In this document: positions 24,303 to 36,058 of the stretch, one piece after another
Layout of the letters: each line of letters begins with the position of its first letter
How positions within the stretch are numbered: position 1 is the stretch's first letter
From: Stratiolaelaps scimitus
Taxonomy: Eukaryota > Arthropoda > Arachnida > Mesostigmata > Laelapidae
Length of the DNA stretch: 64,000 nt
Assembly: GCA_019614645.1 (NCBI GenBank)
Contig: JABWDB010000002.1
Location: 17,831,501-17,895,500 of the forward strand
Reading direction: 5' to 3'
Notes under the pieces: model-generated
The model's input: only the letters and a program-made list of their open reading frames with translations
The model's database searches: none
What the model was told of the DNA's origin: nothing
Made by a program: the position numbers and the translations under genes

Positions 24303-25782
24303 ATAGACTGTGCGTCTTAAAAGATGCAATAATTAGACAAGCTGTTTGAGACAGGGTCCGAAGCCACGTGATACCGTAGGTCGAGGAGGGTCAGAATCTT
24401 TGTGCGCGGCGTCATGTTACTGTGTACAGATCAGCGTACGTTATTTCACAAGTGGCTCCAAGAAAGTGAGAGCACGCCTGCAGGCTGAAAATCAGTCTAA
24501 TCTCAGGCACATCTAAGCTAATCCCGAACAGTTGGAAGATCATACATGCGAGGCCCCCCTACAGCATCTAGGTCGGCTTACGGGTGTATATCTATCGTGC
24601 ACAGGCACGGCTAAGGTTCGTTTGCAGCTACGTATCCTGAATGTGCTAGCATTTTCAAAGCGGTTGAGAATTGCCAATTCCTTCTTGCGCGGGCGGAACT
24701 TGCGCGTAGTGTATGTTACAGCTGTATGTTACGCGTGGATCGTTCAGCGATGTCAAACCCCACATTGTATATAGTCGATAGTGCTCGGTAGCAGGTACAA
24801 TAGTTACGCCGAAGATTTCACGTACTATATAAGAAATTTAAGAAAGAGGTCTGTGCACCGAAGTCCACAACTGCAGAACCTCACGCTAGACTACTGGCAA
24901 TTGATTGCTTTGCCTGCACCGTCCCTCAGACTCAGCGCAGATCTGAATTTCATGCGTATGGCTCAGATGGATAATTTTTGTAATTTTTTTACTGTTTACA
25001 CCAAAAGCCTGTAAACACTTTTCCCACCATACTGGATCTATATGATGTGCTGGGCTGCAAATTTGCACAGTTATGCAGAGCATCTCCCTTAGCTTGTCAC
25101 ATGGTTTGGTGTAACCCGGCAGAGTTTCAGCAGCAAATATACGCAGGATGTGCAGCCATGGGCCACATCATTTTGCAAACTTATAGATCTCGGTAATGCC
25201 GTTAGGATATCTGGGTAAACCTAGGAGCTGTGGATCTAAATAGATCACACGACCAGAAGTGCTCTCAACAAGTAAGCCTCGACTAACCCCTACGGATCCT
25301 TCACGCCGTGCGAGCCTGACTTGTGTTAGATAATCGAGCGGATGGCTAAGCCTGCCCGGTACCCTCCCATTTTAACTATGGCTACGCATAGAAGTTGATG
25401 TAGTCAGTGTCGAAGTTTGCCAACGCGCTAACCACACTCTCACTGAACTTGATTAAATGAAGTGGCAATTGGGGTATTTCTCTGTCTCCATCCCGAATCG
25501 GCGCAGTGATAACTTTCGTCTGCATCGATTCACGATAGCCTAACGCCTGCGGCGTGGGCTTACAGCTTCAATAGTGATAATCGAACAAGCAAGGGACCGA
25601 CGACCGTTTGGCAAAACCGTTGTTTCTGCCTTTGGCTCCTAGCACCACTGTCATCCCTAGGGTAAACCAGCATCAGCGCGAGAGGCGCGCGCTGGCGGTG
25701 CTGCGTCAAGCCGCCATCTCGAGGGACTCGTTTAGGCCACCACTCAACGGAGTCAGCGGCCGAGACATCGAACGAAAGACAG

Positions 25783-25800
25783 AGAGAGAGAGAGAGAGAG
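25783..25800. repeat. (GA)n tract
   Basis: Nine GA units within GC-rich sequence. Confidence 0.8.
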
Positions 25801-26701
25801 ATCGACTCGGTCGGACTCTGCTACCAGAGAACAGAACGGATGTGGCACGCTCCCGCGTGCGAGCAGGGCGTGCTGCAGGCAGACAGCTTCCAGGAGATAC
25901 AACCGGCGAGTGGATCAGCTGAGATCAAGGATCGGACAAACGCTGGAGTGGTCGGCGCTGATCCATCGGTATCACCATCACTAGCAGATCCACCAGCACA
26001 AATCAGCACCGTCAACACGAGCGCAGGGTCCGCTAGCAATCTGAAGTGTGTAACAACGCTTCTTCTTCGGCGTACGGCGCAGTATGCCACCTGGAAACCT
26101 GAGACGTCTGCGTGTGTGTGATGCAAGATCGGAAGAGCAGATGGCTCAATCGTAGGGATCGTTGATCGTCGTCCACATGGATCAATGTTCCACAAGCTGG
26201 AGCTAGCAACTAGATCAATGGCAGTAACAGAAGTAACAGCTATGGAACGTCAGCTGCTCGGTCAGCTGTAACCACCGAAGCGCACTGTGGAGGTAGTAAT
26301 GAGTCCGCCCGCCGAACTTACTGTGTTCATTACCCGGTACGACCATAGGTTCAACAATTCATTGCTGGTGGGTGCCGCCCACGGCGCTGTAGACAAAAGT
26401 ACGCGATAGTAACACAGAGAACTATTCACAGCTCATTCACAATTGCACATAGATGATAAAGGAAATGATTATATATATATATATATATATACAATAAACT
26501 TAGCTGTGAGCGTGGCTCAGAGCGTGGAGCACAAATGCGTCGGCGGCGTCGCTACCGCGTGGGCGTTGCGAGCATGATAATGGCTCTCGTTGAACTTATA
26601 TTCACGCCAAAAAGATTTAAAAAACCGAACATCGAGTGTGAGTGCATACGCATTTGATTCGGGCCTGCAAAAATTACTGCTGCTTTGGTTCGTTTTTGCA
26701 G

Positions 26702-26836
26702 TTCTCCCTATGCCACCGATTTCGCTGGCTGGGATTTGCATACATAATGTATTTGGCCGTCCTCGAACTTGAAGGTCACTTCGCTTGCCATGAAACACGA
26801 GCAAATAAGGAGTATTTCACAAAGATATTCACATAG
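26702..26836 (+). CDS. Candidate terminal exon, 44 codons
   Basis: Acceptor TTGGTTCGTTTTTGCAG followed in phase 0 by an open frame to TAG 26834-26836. It starts FSLCHRFRWLGFAYIMYLAV, a short membrane-like segment, and ends ETRANKEYFTKIFT. The opposite strand is also open here, so the strand is not certain. Confidence 0.33.
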   Translation, partial: FSLCHRFRWLGFAYIMYLAVLELEGHFACHETRANKEYFTKIFT

Positions 26837-27120
26837 GAGTGGTGCCAGCTCTGACGAGTGCACGAGGGCTGCGTTTGGATCCGTTGAAGGCATTGAAGCA
26901 AGTGTCAAATATAGCCTGAAATTTTAGCGCGCGCTACGGTCTTACTGTGGCAAACTCGGAAACAGAACAACTTCACCGACAATTTTTAACCAAGTAAAAC
27001 GGATTGTACTAATAAATTTTCTGGGCTGCCGTGCTGCCAACATTCAACTCAGCCACGGTACTGCTTTCGGCATTGCTTCACAAGACGGACAACCCCTTCT
27101 AAATGCAAATGTGCAACGGT

Positions 27121-27195
27121 GGGGATCGAACCTGTGCACCTACGTGTCTCTCCTCCAATTGCGAGGCGCACACGAATCGGGCCACGGCCGGGCTC
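27121..27195 (-). mobile_element. tRNA-derived SINE head or tRNA pseudogene
   Basis: Minus strand carries a consensus polymerase III B box (GGTTCGATCCC, 27132-27122). About 50 nt upstream is an A-box-like TGGCCCGATTCGTG. Between them CCTC-GCAATTG-GAGG can form an anticodon-type stem with a 7-nt loop. The acceptor and T stems do not pair, so it is not a functional tRNA. A SINE head or old tRNA copy fits best. Confidence 0.4.
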
Positions 27196-27544
27196 GACAA
27201 GTGGATTCTACCCGATGAGTGTGATATTGATCATAATACAGTAGCTAGCCTTGTTCTACGGGCTGCTACTTTACGATGGCGGAAATGCCTTCCCGTCCGA
27301 AAAGTTCACCGTGATAAATTATTTAGGGGGCACTTTCTATGCTCAAGTGTCCCAAACATAATTCAATCTAAATGGTACGTGCTGTTCCAAAAAAAAACAA
27401 CTCTGGATTAGCAAATGTAGAATCCGAGTATCCGAGCGAATATCAATAGGACTGAATGCTGCTGCTGTATTGTTCTACCTAGAGAGTCAGAATTCCGTGG
27501 AGAACCTTTCCTCGTCGGTAACCCCATAATCCCGTTTCAGCTGG

Positions 27545-27590
27545 CTCCACCGCTAGCAGATGGGTATATTCCCATCTGCTAGCGGTGGAG
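27545..27590. repeat. Perfect 20-bp inverted repeat, 6-nt loop
   Basis: The arm CTCCACCGCTAGCAGATGGG (27545-27564) is exactly complementary to 27571-27590, with the loop TATATT. The pairing stops abruptly on both sides. Confidence 0.7.
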
Positions 27591-28090
27591 AATCGCTAGA
27601 TGGCTAGAGCGAAGAGACCATTGCTGAATCAAGGCTAAAGATTAGATTATTATTACTGTAGACGCAGGAGTGCAAATTTCCTCCTTCATGTCATGACACC
27701 GCGTTCACCTGGTGAAACTTCAAAGATGAGGAATTGATTCAGGTGTAAGCCCTTGGCCGTTCTGCATGGATGCCTATTTTTTTTAAGAGGTTAAAGGTAA
27801 ATCCTGCATGGACACCAGGCCTATTAAATCTGTGCAACTTCCCTAACCTAAGTTAAAGGAGACTCAAATTGTTTGGCGCCTGAATGGAAATAAAATCGAA
27901 CCTCATAGAGATGGGATTGAGAAGCAAGCTATTTCGCTTGTACGACTCGGAGACGTGTCCTCGGCTGCAACTGAATCGTAGTGCAAAGTGATGATGACCT
28001 GAACCTAACCGAGCCCAGGTTAGGTTCATCATTGTCTTAGGCGAGCGGGAGCTAAAGATAAAAGACATCTACCTTGCCCGTTCAACTTTG

Positions 28091-28488
28091 TTAGAGACGA
28101 TGATACCAAGACCTGGACAAAATCAGAGGTTGCATTCGCACACACACACAGACACCCACAATGCGATATCTTTCTCGGACAGACGGGAATGGACCTCGAG
28201 GACTCCACCCATCTTGGTGTTGGACGCGCAAACGCCCAGAGTCGTTTTGCCTTTCGTTGGCGAAACTCGTGAGGTCAATAGCATCGATTGACATTATGAT
28301 CTTAGCACCTGTACGATGGTCGGGGAGAACTCTTGCCAGCCTGCCTTCAGCATGACCATGTTGCCTGATATGGCTAATGCGATTTGCATCGGAAAGACCC
28401 ACGACGAGTATCAACGCGATAAGAACAAAATAGCGATAGCTACTTGTTGTCGCAACCACCAGCAGGATGCAAGAAACCGTAGGCTTCA
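28091..28488 (-). CDS. Open segment with signal-peptide-like start
   Basis: Minus frame of 132 codons, open from an AAATACAG acceptor-like site. Two close hydrophobic stretches near the start (SCILLVVATTSS and YFVLIALILVVGL) are followed by a hydrophilic region (HIRQHGHAEGRLARVLPDHR). That is the layout of a secreted or single-pass protein. There is no ATG at the start, so an upstream coding exon would be needed. The last part runs through a (CA)n tract and is unlikely to be coding. Confidence 0.28.
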
Positions 28489-29094
28489 CTGTATTTAAGC
28501 CTTATCCGTAATACACCTAGTGGTTGTCACATGCTTACGCTTCTTATGAGGAATATCAATATACACCTTTGATACTTCAGACTCCCCAAAGAATTACTAT
28601 GAAGTTGTTACCATTACTTACGTCACGATGACCACTTGTGAGTATGAGGTCATCACCATACATAGCCACACACATATATATATATAAATCCCGAGCTGAC
28701 CCTCAGCCAGCATTTAGCATCCACGTTTATTATATATATATGTAAAATCTACAATAGCTGACTGTGTCTCTGTTCTAACCAAATGCCTATCTCACACTCC
28801 GGTGAATTCATTGCTTCTCGAATAGCTTTCGGCGTGTGCCGCCAAATTCACCAGCAAGTGGGAGAGCTTAAAATTTTCAGATGAAAGTGATATTCATGTA
28901 TATATCGAAACAGTGGCGCTACACTCAGCGACTGCAAGGGCTGAGGATGTAGCCCAAGCGGCTCTTGGTCTTGAGCCGCCGGCGCAAGCTCATCGGGGGC
29001 ACGAGGCGGCCTCTGGGAAGCGCGTGAACATAATAATATTTACTTTGGACGAATCCCCGAAAGCTCTTGACCAGCCGGCGACGACGACGACGAA

Positions 29095-29883
29095 CTAGAT
29101 GAAATTGGCGAGGGAACCCAGCGTGACTCGGCTGACGCCTGCCATTGACGGAGCAAGCAAACAACACCAAGAGACGATGCTGAGAAGGCATTCGTTGAAG
29201 GAGCGCCAGCAACACAGACTCACAATGACGAGCTCTGCTCGTGAGATTGCGGCTGGTGTGTGGCTAGCTGTGAGAATGCACCACCAGCGCCGGTGTCGGC
29301 CAGAGACTACGACAAGGACAGCGGCGGCAGTGATAGTAATGTCAACGTCGACGAGTGCTATTCGAACTATAACAGGAGAAAAAGAATGAGGATGAAGCAG
29401 GGCGAAGGACAACAGGATCGAGACAGCGATAGAGAGAGTTCTGCGCTCGAAGTACTGGAATACACGAGGCTGAGGTTGGGAGAGGGATCGAATGCCGAGA
29501 GACCCGCAAAAACCCTTGTGTGCCCATCTCGGATATGATCTTCTATACAGCCAGATGTCTTGGCCAGACGAGTCAATGTAGCACACGGCGAAAAGATGAC
29601 ACGCAAGGGACGTGGGCATACCTACAGACATCGGCACACCCATGGAGGCGTCGTGCAGAACTCCTACGCCGACCGCGCGGAAAATCGGGTTGCACTGAAT
29701 ACGATGAACTGAACTGGGCGAGAAGTGAACTCGGCGAACTCGAGAGATCGTCGTAGAGCGTACGAGAAGGAGTATATATTGAAAAGAACCGTCACTAGCA
29801 ATGGCGGCTGACTCGGAGGGCTGCGCAGGCGCCGTCGACGTCTTTGGCGACAATGGCGTCGACAATAAGCAAGGCGGAGACAT
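29095..29883 (-). CDS. Longest open frame of the window, 262 codons
   Basis: From ATG at 29883 the minus frame is open to TAG at 29097-29095 (MSPPCLLSTPLSPKTSTAPA). The N-terminal part is Ser/Pro-rich. A hydrophobic segment (TITAAAVLVVVSG) lies in the last third. Within it, 29224-29366 is bounded by an excellent acceptor (CATTCTTTTTCTCCTGTTATAG) and a GTGAGT donor, leaving 47 open codons. So the true unit may be that exon alone. The plus strand here is rich in GAC/GAG codons, which removes stops from the antisense frame, so the length may be a composition effect. Confidence 0.3.
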   Translation of the reverse strand: MSPPCLLSTPLSPKTSTAPAQPSESAAIASDGSFQYILLLVRSTTISRVRRVHFSPSSVHRIQCNPIFRAVGVGVLHDASMGVPMSVGMPTSLACHLFAVCYIDSSGQDIWLYRRSYPRWAHKGFCGSLGIRSLSQPQPRVFQYFERRTLSIAVSILLSFALLHPHSFSPVIVRIALVDVDITITAAAVLVVVSGRHRRWWCILTASHTPAAISRAELVIVSLCCWRSFNECLLSIVSWCCLLAPSMAGVSRVTLGSLANFI

Positions 29884-30366
29884 GAGCGTTGAAGATGGGC
29901 CCAGCGAATATCGCACTATAGCTATTCATGGAATTCGTCTGCTATCGTGATGTTCGCCCGTGGGCCGCTTCTATGACTACTGTCTCTTGTTTGTCTCACT
30001 CGGTCCGATCCGGACCCGCTCGTCTCGTTCATGAAAATCCACTACCGCCCGCCCGAGTAATACATATTGAGGTGACACATACTCTCTGCGCTTTTTTGCT
30101 TAAATTACGTTTGTCAAACTTTCTGACACATTGTTGCTTTCTCTCGCAAACTCAACCGCTAGAGGGGCATCTTGGACACCTCCATTCAATTACAAAGCTA
30201 GATAAGCCTTTCATAAGGTGACGACATCTTAGACGATAGCTCGTAGCCCCGGAGAAATAATAAAAATATGTAACGTCTTCGTGTCGACCGAGACCTTGTA
30301 GGTCTATCCAGCAAAAATCGACGACGTATATATGCGAGAATCTCCCTGATGAAGTTCTTCCCACAG

Positions 30367-30531
30367 GCTGAGCCTTCTTCGTCAACTCGATCGTGGCCAA
30401 ATGTCTGCTGTGCTACAACAACAAATCCTTCACATAGCTTATCTCTGTATAGCGACCACTGCTGCCGTCGGCGCGGCTTGTCTGATATCAAGAAGCAAAA
30501 TGTATCTACTCTTCTTGCCAAACGAAGCTAA
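30367..30531 (+). CDS. Candidate terminal exon, Ser/Cys-rich, 54 codons
   Basis: Acceptor GATGAAGTTCTTCCCACAG opens in phase 0 into AEPSSSTRSWPNVCCATTTN and on to a basic tail (DIKKQNVSTLLAKRS), stop TAA 30529-30531. Other frames over the same bases are broken or shifted. Not recognised. Confidence 0.35.
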   Translation, partial: AEPSSSTRSWPNVCCATTTNPSHSLSLYSDHCCRRRGLSDIKKQNVSTLLAKRS

Positions 30532-33500
30532 ATCGGAATCTACTCTTCGCGATCGGAGACAACCAGCGAACATGCAATACACCATGGCTTTGCCAACCAC
30601 TGCTCGCTCTCTCTCTCTCGCTTAATGCTGGCCTCCCCACTACGCCGTCGCCAGCCCTCGTTTCGTGCTCTTGTTGGCTAGCAGCGTTCGCACAGCGGCC
30701 CCCGTTCGTAGCACGGCCATACGACAGTTCGTCGAGAATCTCCATATTCTCTTCGTCGTAGGAAGACAAATGCAAACGGCGACATTTCAGTGTGCAGCGA
30801 CAGCGGTCGCATCTACGGTATGATTCCTGCCATCATCGTCGTGTTGACTTTGAAGGGAAAACACTCATTACGGGCCAGCAGGACAGGAGCAAGGGGAGCA
30901 GCTTTCATCTAAACGAGATGAAGATAAAGAAGTCGGCGGCTAACGAATGCTAGAACAGTGAATGTCTAGCGGGGGTGATAGCCAAACGAGCGCCATGGCG
31001 TCATATCTCGCCCCCATACCCCATACAACTTGGGGTCCCCCCCCCCACACTCATTCGTCGCTATCGTCAGTCGTTCGTTGGCCCCGACTTTAAGCGAGAG
31101 GATATATTATATATCACTCGCGGCGTCCGCCGTCGCCGCCTCTGATTTCCCATCGTCGCTTCCGCTGTTGGCCCTGCTCCAGCTGCTATGCATACATATG
31201 GGTTCCACCACGACCACCACCACCATCATCAGCAGCATAGCCAACGCCACGGAGCCCCATAGCATAGCAAAATCTGCATGACAGCAGACGCTTGCTCACT
31301 CTCTGGCTTGCCTGTTCGACACTGGAGTAACATGGCCGCTAGCAATCAGCAACTGGGAACTGGGCAGTAGCTCATGAGGTTAGGGGGTGCACCACGGGTC
31401 GGCACCTATACGTGGCCTGCCGTGTCACCCCCCACCCAGAGCAATAGTCATATTTAATAGTCGCCGTCGAATAGACTGGAAGCAGGGGCGATGTCGACGG
31501 CAAGACGAACGAGCTAGCATCTGCCTCTCGTGAGGACGCTCGTTTCTTCAAAGCGTACAGCTGCACGGGACATTATTTCGAGATGTGTGTGAACAACACG
31601 AAGGGCCCGCAAGCTAGTGAGTGGGCGGATGGAAACAAATGGAACGCCTTTTACGGTTCCGTCTGCGTATCCGACAACTAAGACATGTAACCCCCGTAGT
31701 CATCCGTGGGTCGGAAGCGAAACGGTATTGTTGGCAGGCGTTTATGATGATGACCATCCCGGTGATAGCGATCATGATTATCATTATCGAGTTATTGACA
31801 AACCTTCAGATAGTAAACAAGTACGTAAAAGTCGTATGTAGACACTTCCAGTTTATAGCTAAATGTTTAGAGTTTAGTAGAGTGATCCGTGAAGATCTCT
31901 TTATAGTAAGGGAGTATCATCATACATTAAATGTATGTATGGCAAACGATATGCGGATAAGAGAACGGCTCGTTAGTTAATGTCAACTAAAAATCGGCTT
32001 GGAGGAGAATTTTGTGTATTCTTGTTTTGATACTTTTATAGGGCATTCCTAACATGACATATATATATATATATGTATATATACAAGTGTATTTACATGC
32101 GAGGAGACACATTACTATGCGAAAATAAAAAAAAACAACCAATATTGGTGGGTATTAGTTTCATCTGAGCAACCTTTGGATCCCAAGGGACCAGATCCTT
32201 CCAAAAATGTATGAGAGCAAGTTAAGTCAAGTGAACGTGATCCTGCACAATTGTTTGATCACATAGCCAACCCCGTCCTCTGTGACAGGCCACGTAGTCA
32301 GTACGCACAGATTTTATTCAATCACCCTCTTTCATGTCCTGTAGTCCCGCCTGAAAGCTACGTGACGGCCCGTTGAGGTGCGGACACGTCTAATCACGTG
32401 GCCAATATATTCTGTCGAAAACCAATTCGCTTGTAAAGTCCCAAGCGACAAGCCTTAGAACAAGTAACAAATGAACTTCCAACTTCCATCGAACAACAAT
32501 TTCAAACACTTTCCGAATTGGCAACTATTCGGAACTGCAGTTTTCCGTTAAAAAAAATAAATAAATAATTTTATAAAACGATAAAACCTTGAACTTTGCC
32601 TAACCCTGAGGGGTACTAGAGTGAATTTGTATCACCAGCCTGTATCACATCAACGCTGGAGAGAAACGAATTGAGATTCTGGATGGAGGCCATATGGGAC
32701 AGATGGAAGACTGAACATGCTAATGGTGTACGGCATTAATTAACTCAAATTATTCGTTCACTTTTTATGTAGTCGAATATCTCTCAATCTCTGGGCTACG
32801 TTGTGGGAGCCTTTGGAAATATATGACAGGTAGGTCAGCCTGCCTGTTGACTTCAATTACTAAACTGGATTGGCGTAAGTGCCGCGGGTCGGTTGGGTAT
32901 GATCGCAAATCAGAGACCAGCTGGATAAGCTTACGCAGATATATATATATATATATACATATATCAATCTGTGACAAGTAATATAATAATATATCAATCT
33001 GTACCAGGTTACGTTGGTAGAAAGGCCACAACTGAAGGATAAGAACCACAACGATATCCGTGTTTAGCTTCGTCAGGCCCTCTGCGCTTCCTCGATACGC
33101 ATTTGATCTTCGCTGATCCTCCAAGTTGCTTGCAGCTATAACACTACACATTCGTTCTGTTCGTCATCTTACACCCGTGCTGGATCGAGTCCAAAGACTC
33201 ACAGCCCTTAGCCTTTACCTGGTTGTGGCTGTCAGCTGAATGTGAATCTACGAGATTTATCAAAAACTTCATTCTCAGATAAGATCCCTAAAGCTCATAT
33301 TTATATTCATTATAACGCAATATAGATAATATTATAATTAGTAATAATAATAATAATTATTATCATTATTATTATTATTATTATCGTTATAAGCATTAGA
33401 GCAGCATATATATATTAGCCGAATGCTTGATAGATACTTGATAGCCTGGCTGACGCTCACCGATAGAAGCTCGTGTATAATGAAGTGAAACTTGAGCAGT

Positions 33501-34188
33501 AAACTCAGCTTCGATTAAACGACTTGGGCCTTTCGTCACCGGGTGATGACGTGATTGGCTCTTATCGGACGCCAAACCAATAGTACCTGACTTGGGGTCG
33601 CGTACGCACAACGGTCGGGTACCACCCTGAGCAATGAGGGTGGAGGAAACGCACAGCAATCAGTACCATTATCGTACATTTCGTCCGCTCGGCTTCGCCA
33701 TTTGCTAACGGGGTTGTACACCAGTTCAGTGTCGATGTAAGAGCGCAGAACAAATAGAACTACACTAAATACACCCAACGCGAATCAAAGGCCCAATATG
33801 TTCTGTGCTTACCTTGCTCGATTCAACTTTGTAGTGGGGATTATGCGGCAGTCTGTACCATACCCAAAAATAAGTGTTACGCAAGAATCGTGAATGTTCA
33901 ATTCGCGGGGTTCGTTCGTTCTTAGCTTCTGGTATAGATTCAAACATGCATGTACTTAGGGAGGAAGCAGCATCCGTTCCGATTTATCTGGTGGCCATTC
34001 TTTGAATAAATCGGGACGCGTGCTGCTTTCTACCTGAGTATACGCACACTTGAATACACGAAAATCAAGCTTCGCACTTCAAAAGTTCGTTTCCAATGCG
34101 CTGACCGTTGCCCAGTGAAAGGACACACATATATGAATCAGAAGCAGTATTTTTTCATCACCATCATTCTTCTGTCTGATTGCCGCAG
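30532..34188. other. No supported gene
   Basis: GC-rich to about 31600 with triplet runs, then AT-rich. TA tracts at about 32058-32083 and 32938-32963 and the TAA/ATT repeat are the only clear features. Confidence 0.5.
33334..33389. repeat. (TAA)n / (ATT)n compound microsatellite
   Basis: AATAATAATAAT followed by ATTATTATTATT. The two halves are complementary, so it is a long, loose inverted repeat. Confidence 0.8.
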
Positions 34189-34287
34189 GCCTCTCCACGA
34201 GGGGGCACGGATATGGACAGAAACGAGTTTCTGCTTCCGGATCCGAGGGTGCCACCCTCAGCGAAACAGTCTCAGAACTTTTCTTAA
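34189..34287 (+). CDS. Candidate terminal exon, 32 codons
   Basis: Strong acceptor (CATTCTTCTGTCTGATTGCCGCAG) leading in phase 0 to ASPRGGTDMDRNEFLLPDPR and stop TAA at 34285-34287. Hydrophilic, Pro- and Asp-rich, like a disordered C-terminus. An antisense frame is also open across it. Confidence 0.35.
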   Translation, partial: ASPRGGTDMDRNEFLLPDPRVPPSAKQSQNFS

Positions 34288-34457
34288 CACCCAATTCGTC
34301 GCTTAGTTCCTTGTCGTCAGCTGTGCATTGCGTTGCTTCGACACCCGTTAATCATCATCATTATCGAGCGAATATATGTAATTATGTATTCTCGGGTTCC
34401 TGTAAGAAGCGGATATTCGCTTTTGTCCTCGGACGACTATTGCTGTTGCATATCTAG

Positions 34458-34520
34458 CATAGAGCATATGACTGAGAGGGCAATGATGACAGCAGTGGCC
34501 GTGCCAAGCAGACGCATACA
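34458..34520 (+). CDS. Candidate internal exon, 63 nt
   Basis: Acceptor GCTGTTGCATATCTAG and consensus donor GTGAGT at 34521. In phase 1 it reads IEHMTERAMMTAVAVPSRRI. The stop TGA lies exactly in the donor, so splicing would remove it. Cannot be joined to the terminal candidate at 34189 in one transcript. Confidence 0.25.
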
Positions 34521-34626
34521 GTGAGTTCGATTCGCGGAAATAGCAGGATGTTCCCTTCACTTTCGCGAGGTAGGTGCCTGCAAATCCGAATTCATAAGTA
34601 CTGTATTGACAAATCTGCAAACAATT

Positions 34627-34651
34627 AGTCCCGCATGCGCCATGCGGGACT
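34627..34651. repeat. 11-bp inverted repeat, 3-nt loop
   Basis: AGTCCCGCATG, loop CGC, then CATGCGGGACT. A GC-rich hairpin in AT-rich surroundings. Confidence 0.6.
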
Positions 34652-35588
34652 TGGGGGTCAAGACCCTATATGATGTAACGGGCCCGGTCTTTCATCTACG
34701 CAAAATCCCGATGAATTATTTGTATTCAATTCTTCGACTCCTGCTCTGCAGGTCGGTCAACGTATGGAAGCATTAACCCGAAGTGCCTTGGCCACTTGAG
34801 CTAGCCATCTATCGCATGGTTGATAGCAAGCCGAAATTGATAGTGATCCCGTGTCGCAAGTGTAACGACGGCAGCACTTTGGCGAATTTGCTGAATTTGT
34901 GCTCCGGTCGTTCCTGATTGCATTTCCTATTAATATCCATCAATAGTACGTTATTCTCACCCCTCACAAGCTTGTTCATACGTACGTCTATATGTATATA
35001 TATATATATCATGGTTGTTGCTAAGAATAGATACGATCTGCTGCTAATAAAATATGAGCGTTGTTTATTACGTCCCTGGCCGTACATGCATACCTGATAT
35101 GTACGTAAGGATTTGCGAAGCCAAGCAAACAGATTATTCACTTGATCAGTGAATATTATACCTCGACAGCCTCGACTGTACGACACCAGTGAGGCGAATC
35201 CATCAACCACAATCGTTGTTGTTATTGTTGTTGTCGACGAACGGAATCCTAAGCGTGCTTGTCCAGACAGGCATAAAGAGAGCAATTGTTTGTGCAAATG
35301 TTAACATAGAGCCTCCCACTGTGCACATTGTGCATGAGAGACGTTCACAGGTAGTACGTAGTATGCCAGGCTCATCGGAGCAGACTGGAAATTATATATA
35401 TGAAGATTTTCGGCGTTTCGTTTATATCTAAAGTATTACAGCTGCTTGTGATCTTCTGGGCTCTACGATAGCATCGTTAATGAATCATTCCTCATTGTCG
35501 TCACATAATGTATTTGGGAGGCCAAATAACGAAATGGTAAAGTTGCTGGGACTCATGGGGACACAGATAAGGAACCAATTTAGGCAGT

Positions 35589-35589
<1 letters not shown>

Positions 35590-35628
<39 letters not shown>
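35590..35628. repeat. (TA)n microsatellite
   Basis: About 19 uninterrupted TA units. Confidence 0.9.
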
Positions 35629-35629
<1 letters not shown>

Positions 35630-36005
35630 GACATCAGTTCATTGAGCATTAAAAAATACATACGTTACACATCCTCGATTTCTTCTAACTTCTCAATGGT
35701 GGATCTTAATTGTTCGGGATTAAGCAGCATTAGTTAGTTGGATAGATGATCGTCTCGCAAGCTTGCTGTGCAATTTGTGGCTTGACAATGGGAGTGGTTG
35801 TTACATTAATGAGCTATTACGAATGGTTCAGTAGTTACCAAAATTGGTTCTCACGTGGTCTGCTGAGATCATTTCCAGTTATAGTTCAATGCATATACAC
35901 AGCTATTCTTTTGCTATTTTCCTTCGTCTGACCACGTGAATATTATATATCTCCAGCGAATCGGCTATATGATATATGGCACACCAGGTTATTGGCCTTT
36001 TTATG

Positions 36006-36058
36006 TTATATATATGTATATATATTGTCGAAGTTATATATATATATATATATATATG
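36006..36058. repeat. Two (TA)n tracts
   Basis: Two TA tracts separated by TTGTCGAAG. The arms can pair with each other. Confidence 0.85.

Noticed and set aside
34745..34805. A-box-like TAGCTCAAGTGG on the minus strand
   Set aside because: No B box at the expected distance; a single 12-mer match is weak.
35746..35931. Hydrophobic 61-codon plus frame
   Set aside because: Hydrophobicity follows from AT-rich codons; no acceptor, no conserved motif.
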